From Alteromonas salexigens (GTDB lineage Bacteria > Pseudomonadota > Gammaproteobacteria > Enterobacterales > Alteromonadaceae): a DNA stretch of 64,000 bases. The DNA is taken from NCBI RefSeq assembly GCF_025628895.1, contig NZ_JAOTJC010000006.1, positions 126,726 to 190,725 of the forward strand, given 5' to 3'. Below the pieces are notes generated by a model. The model saw only the letters and a list, made by a program, of their open reading frames with translations, made no database searches and had not been told where the DNA came from. Every line of letters begins with the position of its first letter. The stretch's first letter is position 1. The position numbers and the translations under genes were made by a program. This document shows, piece by piece, positions 17,732 through 25,823 of this stretch.

Positions 17732-18316
17732 TCAGCTGGCTTCAGTAAGGTGCTCAGTAAGTTTATTCGCAGCACTACGCAGCTCCTCAAACAGCGTTTT
17801 CGCCACCAGGCAGCAGCGTTGTGTTTCGGATTCGTTAAGCTGAATGCCTGACGTGTAACGGCGGAATTCAGCCCAGTTCTTGCTGCATGCAGCCAGGCTG
17901 GCATAGTAGGCGGTCGGCTGGTGAGGATGCTGCTGGCTTAGCCAGCGCGCAATCATTTTACCGCCCATAGATGAACCCAGCCACACGTAGCCGCAGGCGA
18001 GTACATCGGCGCGGCAGGCTGACAGAGAAAGCGGGAAGTTGAAGGGGCTCGCTTGTGGGCCGGTGATCGTTGTACGGTCCCGTTCCAGTGCCTGCAGTAT
18101 GGTATCGCAGTGTAGCATGTGCACCACGGGATGGGCGTGCAAGCCCTCCATCGCACTGGCTATCTCCCGATGAAACCCATGCAGCACAGTAAGTACTTGC
18201 CCGTACTGCTGGCCAGAAAATGTGGCGCTCATTAATGCGTTGAAAGGTGGCGTATTTTCAAGCGCCGTATGCTCTGCTGCTGTTGCCTGGCGCAGCCTGT
18301 CTAAAATTATGGTCAT
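17732..18316 (-). CDS. bphO: Biliverdin-producing heme oxygenase
   Basis: Oxidatively opens heme to biliverdin, CO and iron; here it probably supplies the bilin chromophore for the adjacent phytochrome. The predicted protein is 194 residues. RLRQATAAEHTALE near the N-terminus places the proximal heme-ligand His, and GYVWLGSSMGGKMIARWL matches the Gly-rich distal helix. I prefer ATG 18316 (MTIILDRLRQ) because AGGA lies 4 bases upstream; an in-frame ATG at 18364 would add 16 residues without a good ribosome-binding site. It is divergent from bphP across about 80 bases, the classical BphO/BphP pairing. Confidence 0.93.
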   Translation of the reverse strand: MTIILDRLRQATAAEHTALENTPPFNALMSATFSGQQYGQVLTVLHGFHREIASAMEGLHAHPVVHMLHCDTILQALERDRTTITGPQASPFNFPLSLSACRADVLACGYVWLGSSMGGKMIARWLSQQHPHQPTAYYASLAACSKNWAEFRRYTSGIQLNESETQRCCLVAKTLFEELRSAANKLTEHLTEAS

Positions 18317-18398
18317 AACGTCCTGAACATTGGTCACTTGGAGGGGACTGCGATACCCTGTCATTCATTAGAACATTAACTTTTTTTAAAGACAATCC

Positions 18399-20969
18399 AT
18401 GGCAGATTTAACCCCCACAGGCTCTGTCGATCTGACTAACTGCGATCGTGAGCCAATTCACAAACTGGGTTACATTCAGAGCTTCGGTGGCTTTCTGGCA
18501 CTGCGCGCAGACTGGACGGTGGCGCAGTGTTCAGCAAACATTTCCGCCTATCTTGGCGTGCCAGCTGATGAGGTGGTAGGCGGCGCGCTGAATGAATGGT
18601 TCTGCAAGACCACCCGCCATCACCTGAGGTCGGCGGTTCAGTCTGCTATGATCACCCGTCGTAATGAACGCTTATTTGGCCAAATGATTGCTGCCACAGG
18701 CAAGCAGATCGATGTGTCTGTGCATCACAACGGCGAGTTCGTGATACTGGAATTTGAGCCCAGTCAGGGCACACAGCATAAGCAGGATAACTTTGTTCGC
18801 TCACTGCTTAGCCAGTTCTATGCGGCGCCATCCAGTCAGGCACTGGCAGAAATGGTCACCCAACAATTGAAACTGGTTACCGGCTACGACCGGGTGATGT
18901 TGTACCGGTTTTTGCCGGATGGCGCGGGTGAAGTCATTGCAGAAGCCAAAGACCGGGGTCTGGAAGCCTTTTTAGGGTTGCGCTATCCCGCTTCCGATAT
19001 CCCAAAACAAGCCCGTGCGCTGTACCTTAAAAATCTGTTACGGGTGATTGGCAATGTGGACGACACCGTGGTGCCCATTATCCCCGGCTCAGGCAAGGAC
19101 GACGACCCCGTTGACTTGTCTTATTCCACCCTGAGGGCGGTGTCGCCTGTTCACCTTGAATATCTGCGCAACATGGGAGTCTCAGCGGCGTTATCAGTCT
19201 CAGTTATCGTGAATGGTAAGCTGTGGGGACTTATCGCCTGCCATCACCATACTCCTAAAATTCCCTCTTATTTCCAGCGCACGGAACTGGAACTGTTTGC
19301 TGAATTCTTTGCACTCGAAATGGGCGCCCGACTGAATAGCGAACGAGAGGCTGAAGCCAGCCGAACCCGCGAGTTTCATCGTAGGTTGATGACTACCATG
19401 GCGGTAGACGGGGCGTTTATTGACACACTGGAAAAGCACTTTCCCACACTTCAGGAGATTATTCCCTGTGACGGTATATTGGCACAAATCAATGGTCAGC
19501 GCGTCGCCACGGGCCTGAGCATGCAGGATGAGGTGCTGGAAAAGTTAATACGCTACCTGAATAGTCGGGCAGCGCATGAAGTTACTGGCATTAACGGACT
19601 GGCTGACGTGCTTACAGAGTACGATACCCAGGCGCAGAGTGTTGCCGGTGTCATGGCATTGCCAATTTCCCGTAATCCCAGAGATTACGTGCTGTTTTTC
19701 CGCGCGGCGCAAACACAGACAGTAGAATGGGCAGGCAACCCCAATAAGCCGGTCAGCACAGGGCCTAATGGCGATCGCTTGCTGCCCCGTTCGAGCTTTG
19801 CGCTGTGGAAGCAAACCCACCGGGATCAATGTCATCACTGGAGCGAACAAAATTACCGTGATGCAGAGTCTTTGCGTGTTATGCTGCTTGAAGTCATGAT
19901 CCGGCATATGCAGGAGCGCGATTCACTGCTTCTGGAAGCCAGCCGAAAGCATGAATTGTTGATATCAGAACTGAATCACCGGGTACGCAATATACTGAAT
20001 CTGGTTAACGCCATCATCTTGCAAACCGACCAGCACAACCGGTCAGTGGCTGACTTTGTGGAGGTGCTGACAGGACGGTTAGTGGCGCTGGCGTCAGCCC
20101 ATGACCAGTTAACCGCCTCTGAATGGCGAGAGGTTAACTTCCGGCATATTCTGGAAACAGAAATTCAGGCTTACATAGACCTGGAAAGTCATATCACGCT
20201 AAGTGGGCCGGAAATTACCATAAAGCCTGAGGCAGCCACACCAGTGGTGCTGGTGATACACGAGATGTTTACCAATGCGGCGAAATATGGCGCGCTGGCG
20301 GCTTCCCGGGATAAAGGCCAGGTCACACTCAGGTGGTCGTTCGATAAGGATCGGGGGCTATGTATGGACTGGCAGGAACTCGGCGGCCCCCCAGTCAAGC
20401 CGCCGACCCGGGAAGGCTTTGGTATGACCCTAATACGTTCGGTGATCCCCCATGAGCTTGGCGGTGAGCTGGATATTACTTTTGACCCACATGGGGTCCA
20501 CGCCAGTATGCAAATACCTGCCAGGTATGTGCTGGTTAAGGCGGCGCCCGTTACCAGTGAGCCTGGTGAGGAGTGGCGGGCGAAACCGGACAAGGTTACT
20601 CCACCATTGCCGGAGAAAGCGCTGGTGGTGGAAGACAACCTGGTAATTGCTCTGGATATGCAGGCAAAACTAAAACGGCTGGGCATTGCCGAGGTAGCAG
20701 TGGCCGGTAATCTTAATACGGCGCGCTCGTTGTACAATAAACATCGTCATGGGCTGGTCATATTTGATGTGCATCTGGGCAATGAAACCACCTTAGGCTT
20801 ATTGCAGGAAATTGCCGGGAACCAAACCCCGTGCCTGATTGTCAGCGGTTATGGCGACGAATTAAAGTTACCGGCTTCATTTGAGGATATTCCGGTATTA
20901 AGTAAACCTGTGGCAGAGCCCACGTTGAGGAAACGAATTATGTCGCTGTTTGCGGTCGACAAGGATTAA
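18399..20969 (+). CDS. bphP: Bacteriophytochrome hybrid HWE histidine kinase
   Basis: Red/far-red photoreceptor kinase of 856 residues. The order is a PAS domain with the bilin-attaching Cys15 (TNCDREPIHKLGYIQ), a GAF domain with the chromophore signature RYPASDIP at about 194-201, a PHY domain to about 500, an HWE/HisKA_2 kinase with phospho-acceptor His527 in ELNHRVRN, the N-box HEMFTNAAKYGAL and the WxE motif in MDWQELGG, then a C-terminal receiver with Asp790 (VIFDVHLG). Biliverdin should attach to Cys15. The stop is 3 bases before the GGDEF-EAL gene, implying one operon. The ATG has only a weak ribosome-binding site. Confidence 0.95.
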   Translation: MADLTPTGSVDLTNCDREPIHKLGYIQSFGGFLALRADWTVAQCSANISAYLGVPADEVVGGALNEWFCKTTRHHLRSAVQSAMITRRNERLFGQMIAATGKQIDVSVHHNGEFVILEFEPSQGTQHKQDNFVRSLLSQFYAAPSSQALAEMVTQQLKLVTGYDRVMLYRFLPDGAGEVIAEAKDRGLEAFLGLRYPASDIPKQARALYLKNLLRVIGNVDDTVVPIIPGSGKDDDPVDLSYSTLRAVSPVHLEYLRNMGVSAALSVSVIVNGKLWGLIACHHHTPKIPSYFQRTELELFAEFFALEMGARLNSEREAEASRTREFHRRLMTTMAVDGAFIDTLEKHFPTLQEIIPCDGILAQINGQRVATGLSMQDEVLEKLIRYLNSRAAHEVTGINGLADVLTEYDTQAQSVAGVMALPISRNPRDYVLFFRAAQTQTVEWAGNPNKPVSTGPNGDRLLPRSSFALWKQTHRDQCHHWSEQNYRDAESLRVMLLEVMIRHMQERDSLLLEASRKHELLISELNHRVRNILNLVNAIILQTDQHNRSVADFVEVLTGRLVALASAHDQLTASEWREVNFRHILETEIQAYIDLESHITLSGPEITIKPEAATPVVLVIHEMFTNAAKYGALAASRDKGQVTLRWSFDKDRGLCMDWQELGGPPVKPPTREGFGMTLIRSVIPHELGGELDITFDPHGVHASMQIPARYVLVKAAPVTSEPGEEWRAKPDKVTPPLPEKALVVEDNLVIALDMQAKLKRLGIAEVAVAGNLNTARSLYNKHRHGLVIFDVHLGNETTLGLLQEIAGNQTPCLIVSGYGDELKLPASFEDIPVLSKPVAEPTLRKRIMSLFAVDKD

Positions 20970-20972
20970 ACG

Positions 20973-23357
20973 ATGAGCCAGATAACCGGAAAACGTGTAC
21001 TTGTGGTGGAAGATACCACTATTGCGGCGACCTACCTGGCCAGAGAGCTGACCACGCTGGGTGCGGAAGTCGTGGGTCTGGCTCGTTCGGAAGAGCAGGC
21101 CCTGGAAGCGGTTGAAAAATACCAGCCGGAACTCATCCTGATGGACATTAACTTGTCTGAGGGAGGCAGTGGTATTCAGGCAGCCCGACAATTAAATCAG
21201 CGCTTTGATATCCCGCTGATATTTACGACCTCATATTCTGACGATGCCACAGTCAGTCAGGCAATGGAAACCAGCCCTTATGGCTACATCGTCAAACCCT
21301 TTGATACTAAAACCATTAAGACTGCATGTGAAACTGCGCTGCACCGGTTCGCCCTTGAGCAACGGGTAGCCTTGTCGGAAAAACGCTTCAAAATGGCTTC
21401 AGAAGCGGCCCAGTTTGGTGTGGTGGAGTTACGTGAGTGCGGGCAGGACTTTGAATTTTCCGGTGCCAGCAGTTTACAAAACCGGTTTGGCGCCAGTACT
21501 TCCTTATCGAAAGAGCGTTTCTTGGCGCTGTTTCCTGCGAAGGAGCGCCAGGACGTTATCGACGCTATTGAAAGTGGCTCAAGCTTGCGTAAAACCATCA
21601 AGGTCACGCAGGACGACAGCGAGCCCATGTGGATTGATGTGGTGTTCAGCGATGTCAGTGTGGCCGATAACAAGGTCATGGTGGGCGCGGTCATCGACGT
21701 AACTGAGCGTCAGCGCAAGATGCGCCGCTTAAAATTATCCAATGTCATTCTCGATCAATTAGCGGAAGGGGTGGCAGTACTGGATGCAGAATTTATAGTC
21801 CGCGACGCTAACCGTGCCCTATCCCGGCTGTTCGGAAGCTCGGCTGATACACTGACCGGCTCGACACTGGGTGACTTTGGCCTGACCAGAGAAGATCTCT
21901 GTGACGGTCACCAGGAATTACCAGCCGGCCATATCAGCAGGCAAAAGCTCTCACTGGTTAACGCTCAGGGGCAGGACTTTTCCGCCTTCGTCACCTGCGC
22001 CGAGCTGGAAGAGTTGCATGGTGATTTACGCTACGTGGTGACAATTTCAGATATTACAGAGTTGTCACAGGCAGAAAAGCGCCTGGAAACCCTGGCTTTT
22101 ACTGACCCGCTGACGGGGGCCGGAAACCGTAATTACCTGAAGCTGGTACTGAGTGAAAGTGTGTATGCAGGTCACTTGCAAGCGCTTATCTTTATTGACA
22201 TAGACAGCTTCAAACTGGTGAATGACACCTACGGCCATGATGTGGGCGATGAGGTACTGGCGGCCTGCGCTGAGCTTATTAAACAGGAAATTCGCCGGGA
22301 AGATATTTTCATTCGTCATGGCGGTGATGAATTCGTGGTACTGGTACAAAGCGAACAAGATGTGGATGCGCTGTGTAATCGTATTCTCACCACATTTACC
22401 AAGCCAATTACCATTGATGCCGGCGAGTTAAAGATGAGCGCCAGTATTGGGGTGGCAGAAAGCCGCGATGCAGATGAATCGACCGAATTACTGAAGCGCG
22501 CAGACATTGCGATGTACGAAGCGAAAAAGCGCGGCAAGAACCAGGCGGTCCGCTATTCCCAGGAGCAAAACGACGCCATTGAATACCGGTTATACGTAGA
22601 GCAGGGGTTATACAACGCGCTAACCAACAAAGAGTTACATGCTACGTTTCAGCCTATTGTAAATAGCGACAGAAAAATTGTGGCGCTGGAAGCCTTGTGC
22701 CGGTGGCACAGCCAGGACATTGGCAATATCAATCCGGCCTCCTTTATTCCGGTTGCGGAAGAGACCGGGCTTATCAATGCGTTAGGCCTGAAAATGTTGC
22801 GGGAAGTGTGTATTGCGCACCGTTTATTGCGAGAATCAGGCCATCCTCATATTAAGCTGCATGTAAACGTATCTATTTTGCAGCTGAATTCGGCGATGAT
22901 GGTGCAGGAGTTTCTGAATTACCTGGCTGACTTCGGGGTGGTGCCTGAAGACCTGGTGCTGGAAGTGACGGAGTCCGTTATGCACGACTTCAATACCCGC
23001 AAGGTACTCAAAGAACTATCACAAAAAGGTTTCGGCATAGCCATTGATGATTTCGGGGCGGGCTATGCATCCGTATCCGAGTTGTCCGAGCCCTTCACTA
23101 CAATAGTGAAACTGGATAAGAGTCTGGCGCCCACCAACGATGAAAACAGTAAGCAAAATATTATCGCTGAGTCGCTGGTGAATTTATGTCACCGACTGGA
23201 CAAAAAGGTGCTGTTTGAAGGAATAGAAAGTGAAGCGCAGGCTGATTTTGCGACCAGGGCGGGCAGTCATTATATGCAAGGCTACCTGTTTGCCCGGCCA
23301 ATGTCCTTAATGGAGGTGGTCTCGCTGCTCGATAGTGTTGAACAGCAGACCAATTAA
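20973..23357 (+). CDS. REC-PAS-PAS-GGDEF-EAL cyclic di-GMP enzyme
   Basis: A 794-residue response regulator that can in principle both make and break cyclic di-GMP. The N-terminal receiver has Asp58 (LILMDINL) and the switch Lys in YIVKPFD. Two PAS domains lie at about 130-245 and 250-365. The GGDEF domain has an intact GGDEF at 450-454 and an inhibitory I-site RRED at 441-444. The EAL domain has EAL at 573-575, EVTES, Asp692-Asp693 in DDFGAG and FEGIES. Both catalytic domains look complete. It follows bphP by 3 bases, so it is the likely phosphorylation target of the phytochrome kinase. Confidence 0.95.
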   Translation: MSQITGKRVLVVEDTTIAATYLARELTTLGAEVVGLARSEEQALEAVEKYQPELILMDINLSEGGSGIQAARQLNQRFDIPLIFTTSYSDDATVSQAMETSPYGYIVKPFDTKTIKTACETALHRFALEQRVALSEKRFKMASEAAQFGVVELRECGQDFEFSGASSLQNRFGASTSLSKERFLALFPAKERQDVIDAIESGSSLRKTIKVTQDDSEPMWIDVVFSDVSVADNKVMVGAVIDVTERQRKMRRLKLSNVILDQLAEGVAVLDAEFIVRDANRALSRLFGSSADTLTGSTLGDFGLTREDLCDGHQELPAGHISRQKLSLVNAQGQDFSAFVTCAELEELHGDLRYVVTISDITELSQAEKRLETLAFTDPLTGAGNRNYLKLVLSESVYAGHLQALIFIDIDSFKLVNDTYGHDVGDEVLAACAELIKQEIRREDIFIRHGGDEFVVLVQSEQDVDALCNRILTTFTKPITIDAGELKMSASIGVAESRDADESTELLKRADIAMYEAKKRGKNQAVRYSQEQNDAIEYRLYVEQGLYNALTNKELHATFQPIVNSDRKIVALEALCRWHSQDIGNINPASFIPVAEETGLINALGLKMLREVCIAHRLLRESGHPHIKLHVNVSILQLNSAMMVQEFLNYLADFGVVPEDLVLEVTESVMHDFNTRKVLKELSQKGFGIAIDDFGAGYASVSELSEPFTTIVKLDKSLAPTNDENSKQNIIAESLVNLCHRLDKKVLFEGIESEAQADFATRAGSHYMQGYLFARPMSLMEVVSLLDSVEQQTN

Positions 23358-23390
23358 CACAGCCGGCTTTTAAACAGGAATTCAGCCTAC

Positions 23391-23831
23391 TCAGCTCAGT
23401 TTTTGCTGTAAAAACGCCTGTGTGGATGTGGTGAGGACGGTAATTTCAGGCAGACCAAACTCATCCGGACAGGGCAGGCTTTGTAGCTGCGCTTTGGCCT
23501 CTTCAGGCTGCGTCGACGCAATCACCAGCATACAAAAAAGTTTGGACACTTCCGCGTACACAATCACGCCAGAGTTAGCCGTCAACTCCTGTTGGTAGTG
23601 TAACGCCAGCGCTTTGCACGATTGGGGTAATGTATAGTGGTGAGCCTTACGGTTTTGTTGCTGAGACTCCGCCGTCCACGGAAAATTAATGGTGAGCAAT
23701 GTTTGCGACTCATCCGGCTGGCGCGTTTCAATCAGCCACATAGCAAAGTTACGGTAATTAATGCCGATAGCATCACGAAAGTGATAGGGCATGCCCGTAG
23801 TGTCGGTAACAGTAGGCATGGCAAGCTTCAT
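23391..23831 (-). CDS. Hypothetical protein in the phytochrome neighbourhood
   Basis: Not recognised. About 146 residues from ATG 23831 (MKLAMPTV), or 151 from GTG 23846, which lies 6 bases past the upstream gene's stop. It is soluble, with mixed alpha/beta character: a segment RNFAMWLIETRQPDESQTLLTI fits beta-strands, and SGVIVYAEVSKLFCMLVIAS reads like a hydrophobic strand pair. No signal peptide, membrane helix or catalytic motif is seen. It is the second gene of a two-gene minus-strand unit converging on the c-di-GMP gene, 33 bases away. Confidence 0.65.
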   Translation of the reverse strand: MKLAMPTVTDTTGMPYHFRDAIGINYRNFAMWLIETRQPDESQTLLTINFPWTAESQQQNRKAHHYTLPQSCKALALHYQQELTANSGVIVYAEVSKLFCMLVIASTQPEEAKAQLQSLPCPDEFGLPEITVLTTSTQAFLQQKLS

Positions 23832-23852
23832 AACGTACTCATCCACGAGGCA

Positions 23853-24704
23853 CTAAACATAATCAGAATCCATGTTGTGATTGTTGACGTACATTGATAA
23901 CGGGAATTTGTCATAAACTTTCTCGTGTCTTGCGCTGGTCTTGTGCACAACAAACAAGTTGTCGTGCTCTGTGCCATGTTCGGCAATAAACACATTTAAA
24001 AATTCCAGCACTGTGGCGTTTGCCTCATCAGCCACGTCTTTAACCAGCTCGAGTGCAACGTGATGTAATCGCTCCACGCTTTCATTGAATTGGCCGAATA
24101 CTTCCATCAGGTTCACCGGTGCTTTTATTTCATCAAATACCAATGCCCGGAACTCTGCGGGGCCGCCGATAAAATCTTTTTCCACCATGGCTTTGAGGCC
24201 ATACTGACGGGACAGGGTGCCATCAGCCTTCTCACTGACCACACTCTCCATGATCAGGGTATGAATACTAATGCCATACAACGACACGTAATCATACAAA
24301 CTGTCTACAAAACGGTAGGCAAACGAGCCGTGATACTCTCTGTCGATAGCTTCTGTGAGTTGCTGTTGGGAGCGTCTGTTCTGAGGAAGACAAGCCTGCA
24401 CATGTCTTTTCAGCTGACTGGTAAACATGCGGGAACTGAGGATGAAATTGTTTACGCAGGCGTTCAGATGAGGCTTGGCCGTTTCCATGGCCTCAATACC
24501 AGCCTGTTCCACATACAATTGCCCCAGCCTGGCCATAGCATCAACCGTCATTTCAAAGTTGGCTTTCACCAGCCGGTATTTATGCGCTACCGCGAAAGAC
24601 GATGATAATCGTTTCTTTGCCCGCTTAAGCTCTTTAAATTGTACCTCGGTGAGGGCAACGATATGCTGATTGTTGCGCGAGGTAATAAAGTACTCAGATT
24701 GCAT
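23853..24704 (-). CDS. Hypothetical all-helical protein
   Basis: Not recognised. With ATG 24704 (MQSEYFITSRNN) it has 283 residues; an in-frame GTG at 24722 lacks a ribosome-binding site. The sequence is almost wholly helix-forming and soluble, with stretches such as FKELKRAKKRLSSSFAVAHK and LMEVFGQFNESVERLHHVAL suggesting helical bundles or coiled coils. No known catalytic motif is present. It directly precedes the other unknown gene, so the two are probably one operon of linked function. Its position beside the phytochrome operon is suggestive but not evidence of a role in light signalling. Confidence 0.7.
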   Translation of the reverse strand: MQSEYFITSRNNQHIVALTEVQFKELKRAKKRLSSSFAVAHKYRLVKANFEMTVDAMARLGQLYVEQAGIEAMETAKPHLNACVNNFILSSRMFTSQLKRHVQACLPQNRRSQQQLTEAIDREYHGSFAYRFVDSLYDYVSLYGISIHTLIMESVVSEKADGTLSRQYGLKAMVEKDFIGGPAEFRALVFDEIKAPVNLMEVFGQFNESVERLHHVALELVKDVADEANATVLEFLNVFIAEHGTEHDNLFVVHKTSARHEKVYDKFPLSMYVNNHNMDSDYV

Positions 24705-24915
24705 AGCTAATGCTAACTTCACGTAGGAAAGAAGCAGGTTAGCATGGACTTTGTCCGCGGGAAAATACTATTTGATGGCAATCCCCGCCAAGGTGGGTCC
24801 ACTCAGGCTAACTACCTGTATTCTGTCAACAAAATGAACGCACGGATATGGGAGTTATGGTGCTTCTGCTGGCAGATGTTATACTTAATATCTGACTTAT
24901 TTACCGTAAACGCCT

Positions 24916-25323
24916 ATGTTTCCTGCAACTGTTACCGAAAAGCTGGCCGCACCCGTAGTTCAACAAGCCACCTCCCTCAATGCTGATGAGCGCCAGACCT
25001 TATTTCTGGATTACACGGAAAAAGCCGACGCAGTGTGGTTGCTGAAAGGTGAACAGGGTTTCGTCATGCTTGCTCAGGATGGCGTAGAACGGTTACCGGT
25101 GTGGCCACATTACGACCTGGTTTCAGCGTGGATAAGCGACGAAGCGGAAGCGGTAGAGCCGGTCAGTGTGTCGTTGCAGCAATTCAGGCAGGACTGGTTG
25201 CCCGGGCTGGGCAAAAACGGTATTGAGCTGGTGCTCTTTCCCTGTCGCGAAGATGAAGAAAACAGCGTGCTGAGCGCAGAGGAATTGCTTGCCAGCTTTG
25301 ATGACAGTGAGCCGGCTGCCTGA
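24916..25323 (+). CDS. DUF2750-like protein
   Basis: A 135-residue soluble protein. The central motif VWLLKGEQGFVML, followed by LPVWPHYDLVSAW at about residues 45-75, resembles what I recall of the DUF2750 family (a Trp-Leu-Leu stretch and a WPH motif); function unknown. The C-terminus is acidic. The ATG has no clear Shine-Dalgarno. Its TGA stop is followed directly by the ATG of the SufE-family gene, so the two are probably translationally coupled. Confidence 0.7.
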   Translation: MFPATVTEKLAAPVVQQATSLNADERQTLFLDYTEKADAVWLLKGEQGFVMLAQDGVERLPVWPHYDLVSAWISDEAEAVEPVSVSLQQFRQDWLPGLGKNGIELVLFPCREDEENSVLSAEELLASFDDSEPAA

Positions 25324-25713
25324 ATGCCTGCAACCTTATTACCGCTGGCGCAGTCGGTGTCAGATGCGTCCGGCTGGGACAATACCACCCGGGCGATCAT
25401 GCTGGCAGGGAAGGCGTTACCGGTGTTGCCCGACTCATTACGAATCGACGATAACCTGATCGAGGGCTGTGACAGCGATGTGTGGATGGCCCCGTTACCT
25501 ACGCAGCCAGCAACTCTTGCGGCATGGTCGCCCAGTAAGATATTACGCGGAGTGCTGGCGGTAGTGCTCGAAAAAGCCAATCAGCTTACCCCGTCTGAGC
25601 GCGCAGACTATGACTTTGCCGCTTATCTGGCAGCCTGTGATTTATCCCGTCATCTTAGTCAGTCACGTGGAAACGGGCTAAGGGGAGTGGTGGACCGCAT
25701 ACAACAAGGGTAG
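25324..25713 (+). CDS. SufE/CsdE-family sulfur acceptor protein
   Basis: A 129-residue protein with the SufE-family core: WDNTTRAIMLAGKALPVLPD, then EGCDSDVWM holding the sulfur-accepting Cys at about residue 51, KILRGVLAVVLEKAN, and the C-terminal LSQSRGNGLRGVVDRIQ. SufE proteins take persulfide sulfur from a cysteine desulfurase (SufS or CsdA) and stimulate it. No desulfurase gene is in this window. It begins immediately after the stop of the DUF2750-like gene. Confidence 0.85.
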   Translation: MPATLLPLAQSVSDASGWDNTTRAIMLAGKALPVLPDSLRIDDNLIEGCDSDVWMAPLPTQPATLAAWSPSKILRGVLAVVLEKANQLTPSERADYDFAAYLAACDLSRHLSQSRGNGLRGVVDRIQQG

Positions 25714-25750
25714 AGCACCCACTCATTAGACGGTCTGCCATTTTATGCCT

Positions 25751-25809
25751 GCAGGTCACCTGCTTCACGGCCGGACCACTATTAAGCTTCGACGCGCTAT
25801 ACGGTCCGG
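25751..25809. repeat. Two adjacent inverted repeats between convergent genes
   Basis: GCAGGT-C-ACCTGC is a perfect palindrome at 25751-25763. CCGGACC (25771-25777) and GGTCCGG (25803-25809) form a second inverted pair around 25 bases. They lie in the 110-base gap between the SufE-family gene and the glycosyltransferase. Neither has a T tract, so they are at best weak terminators or another structured element. Confidence 0.4.
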
Positions 25810-25823
25810 TAGATTCCCGATAC

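Noticed and set aside
17700..17740. Imperfect inverted repeat between the heme oxygenase gene and xthA
   Set aside because: Mismatched stem overlapping the heme oxygenase 3' end, with no T tract; too weak to call a terminator.
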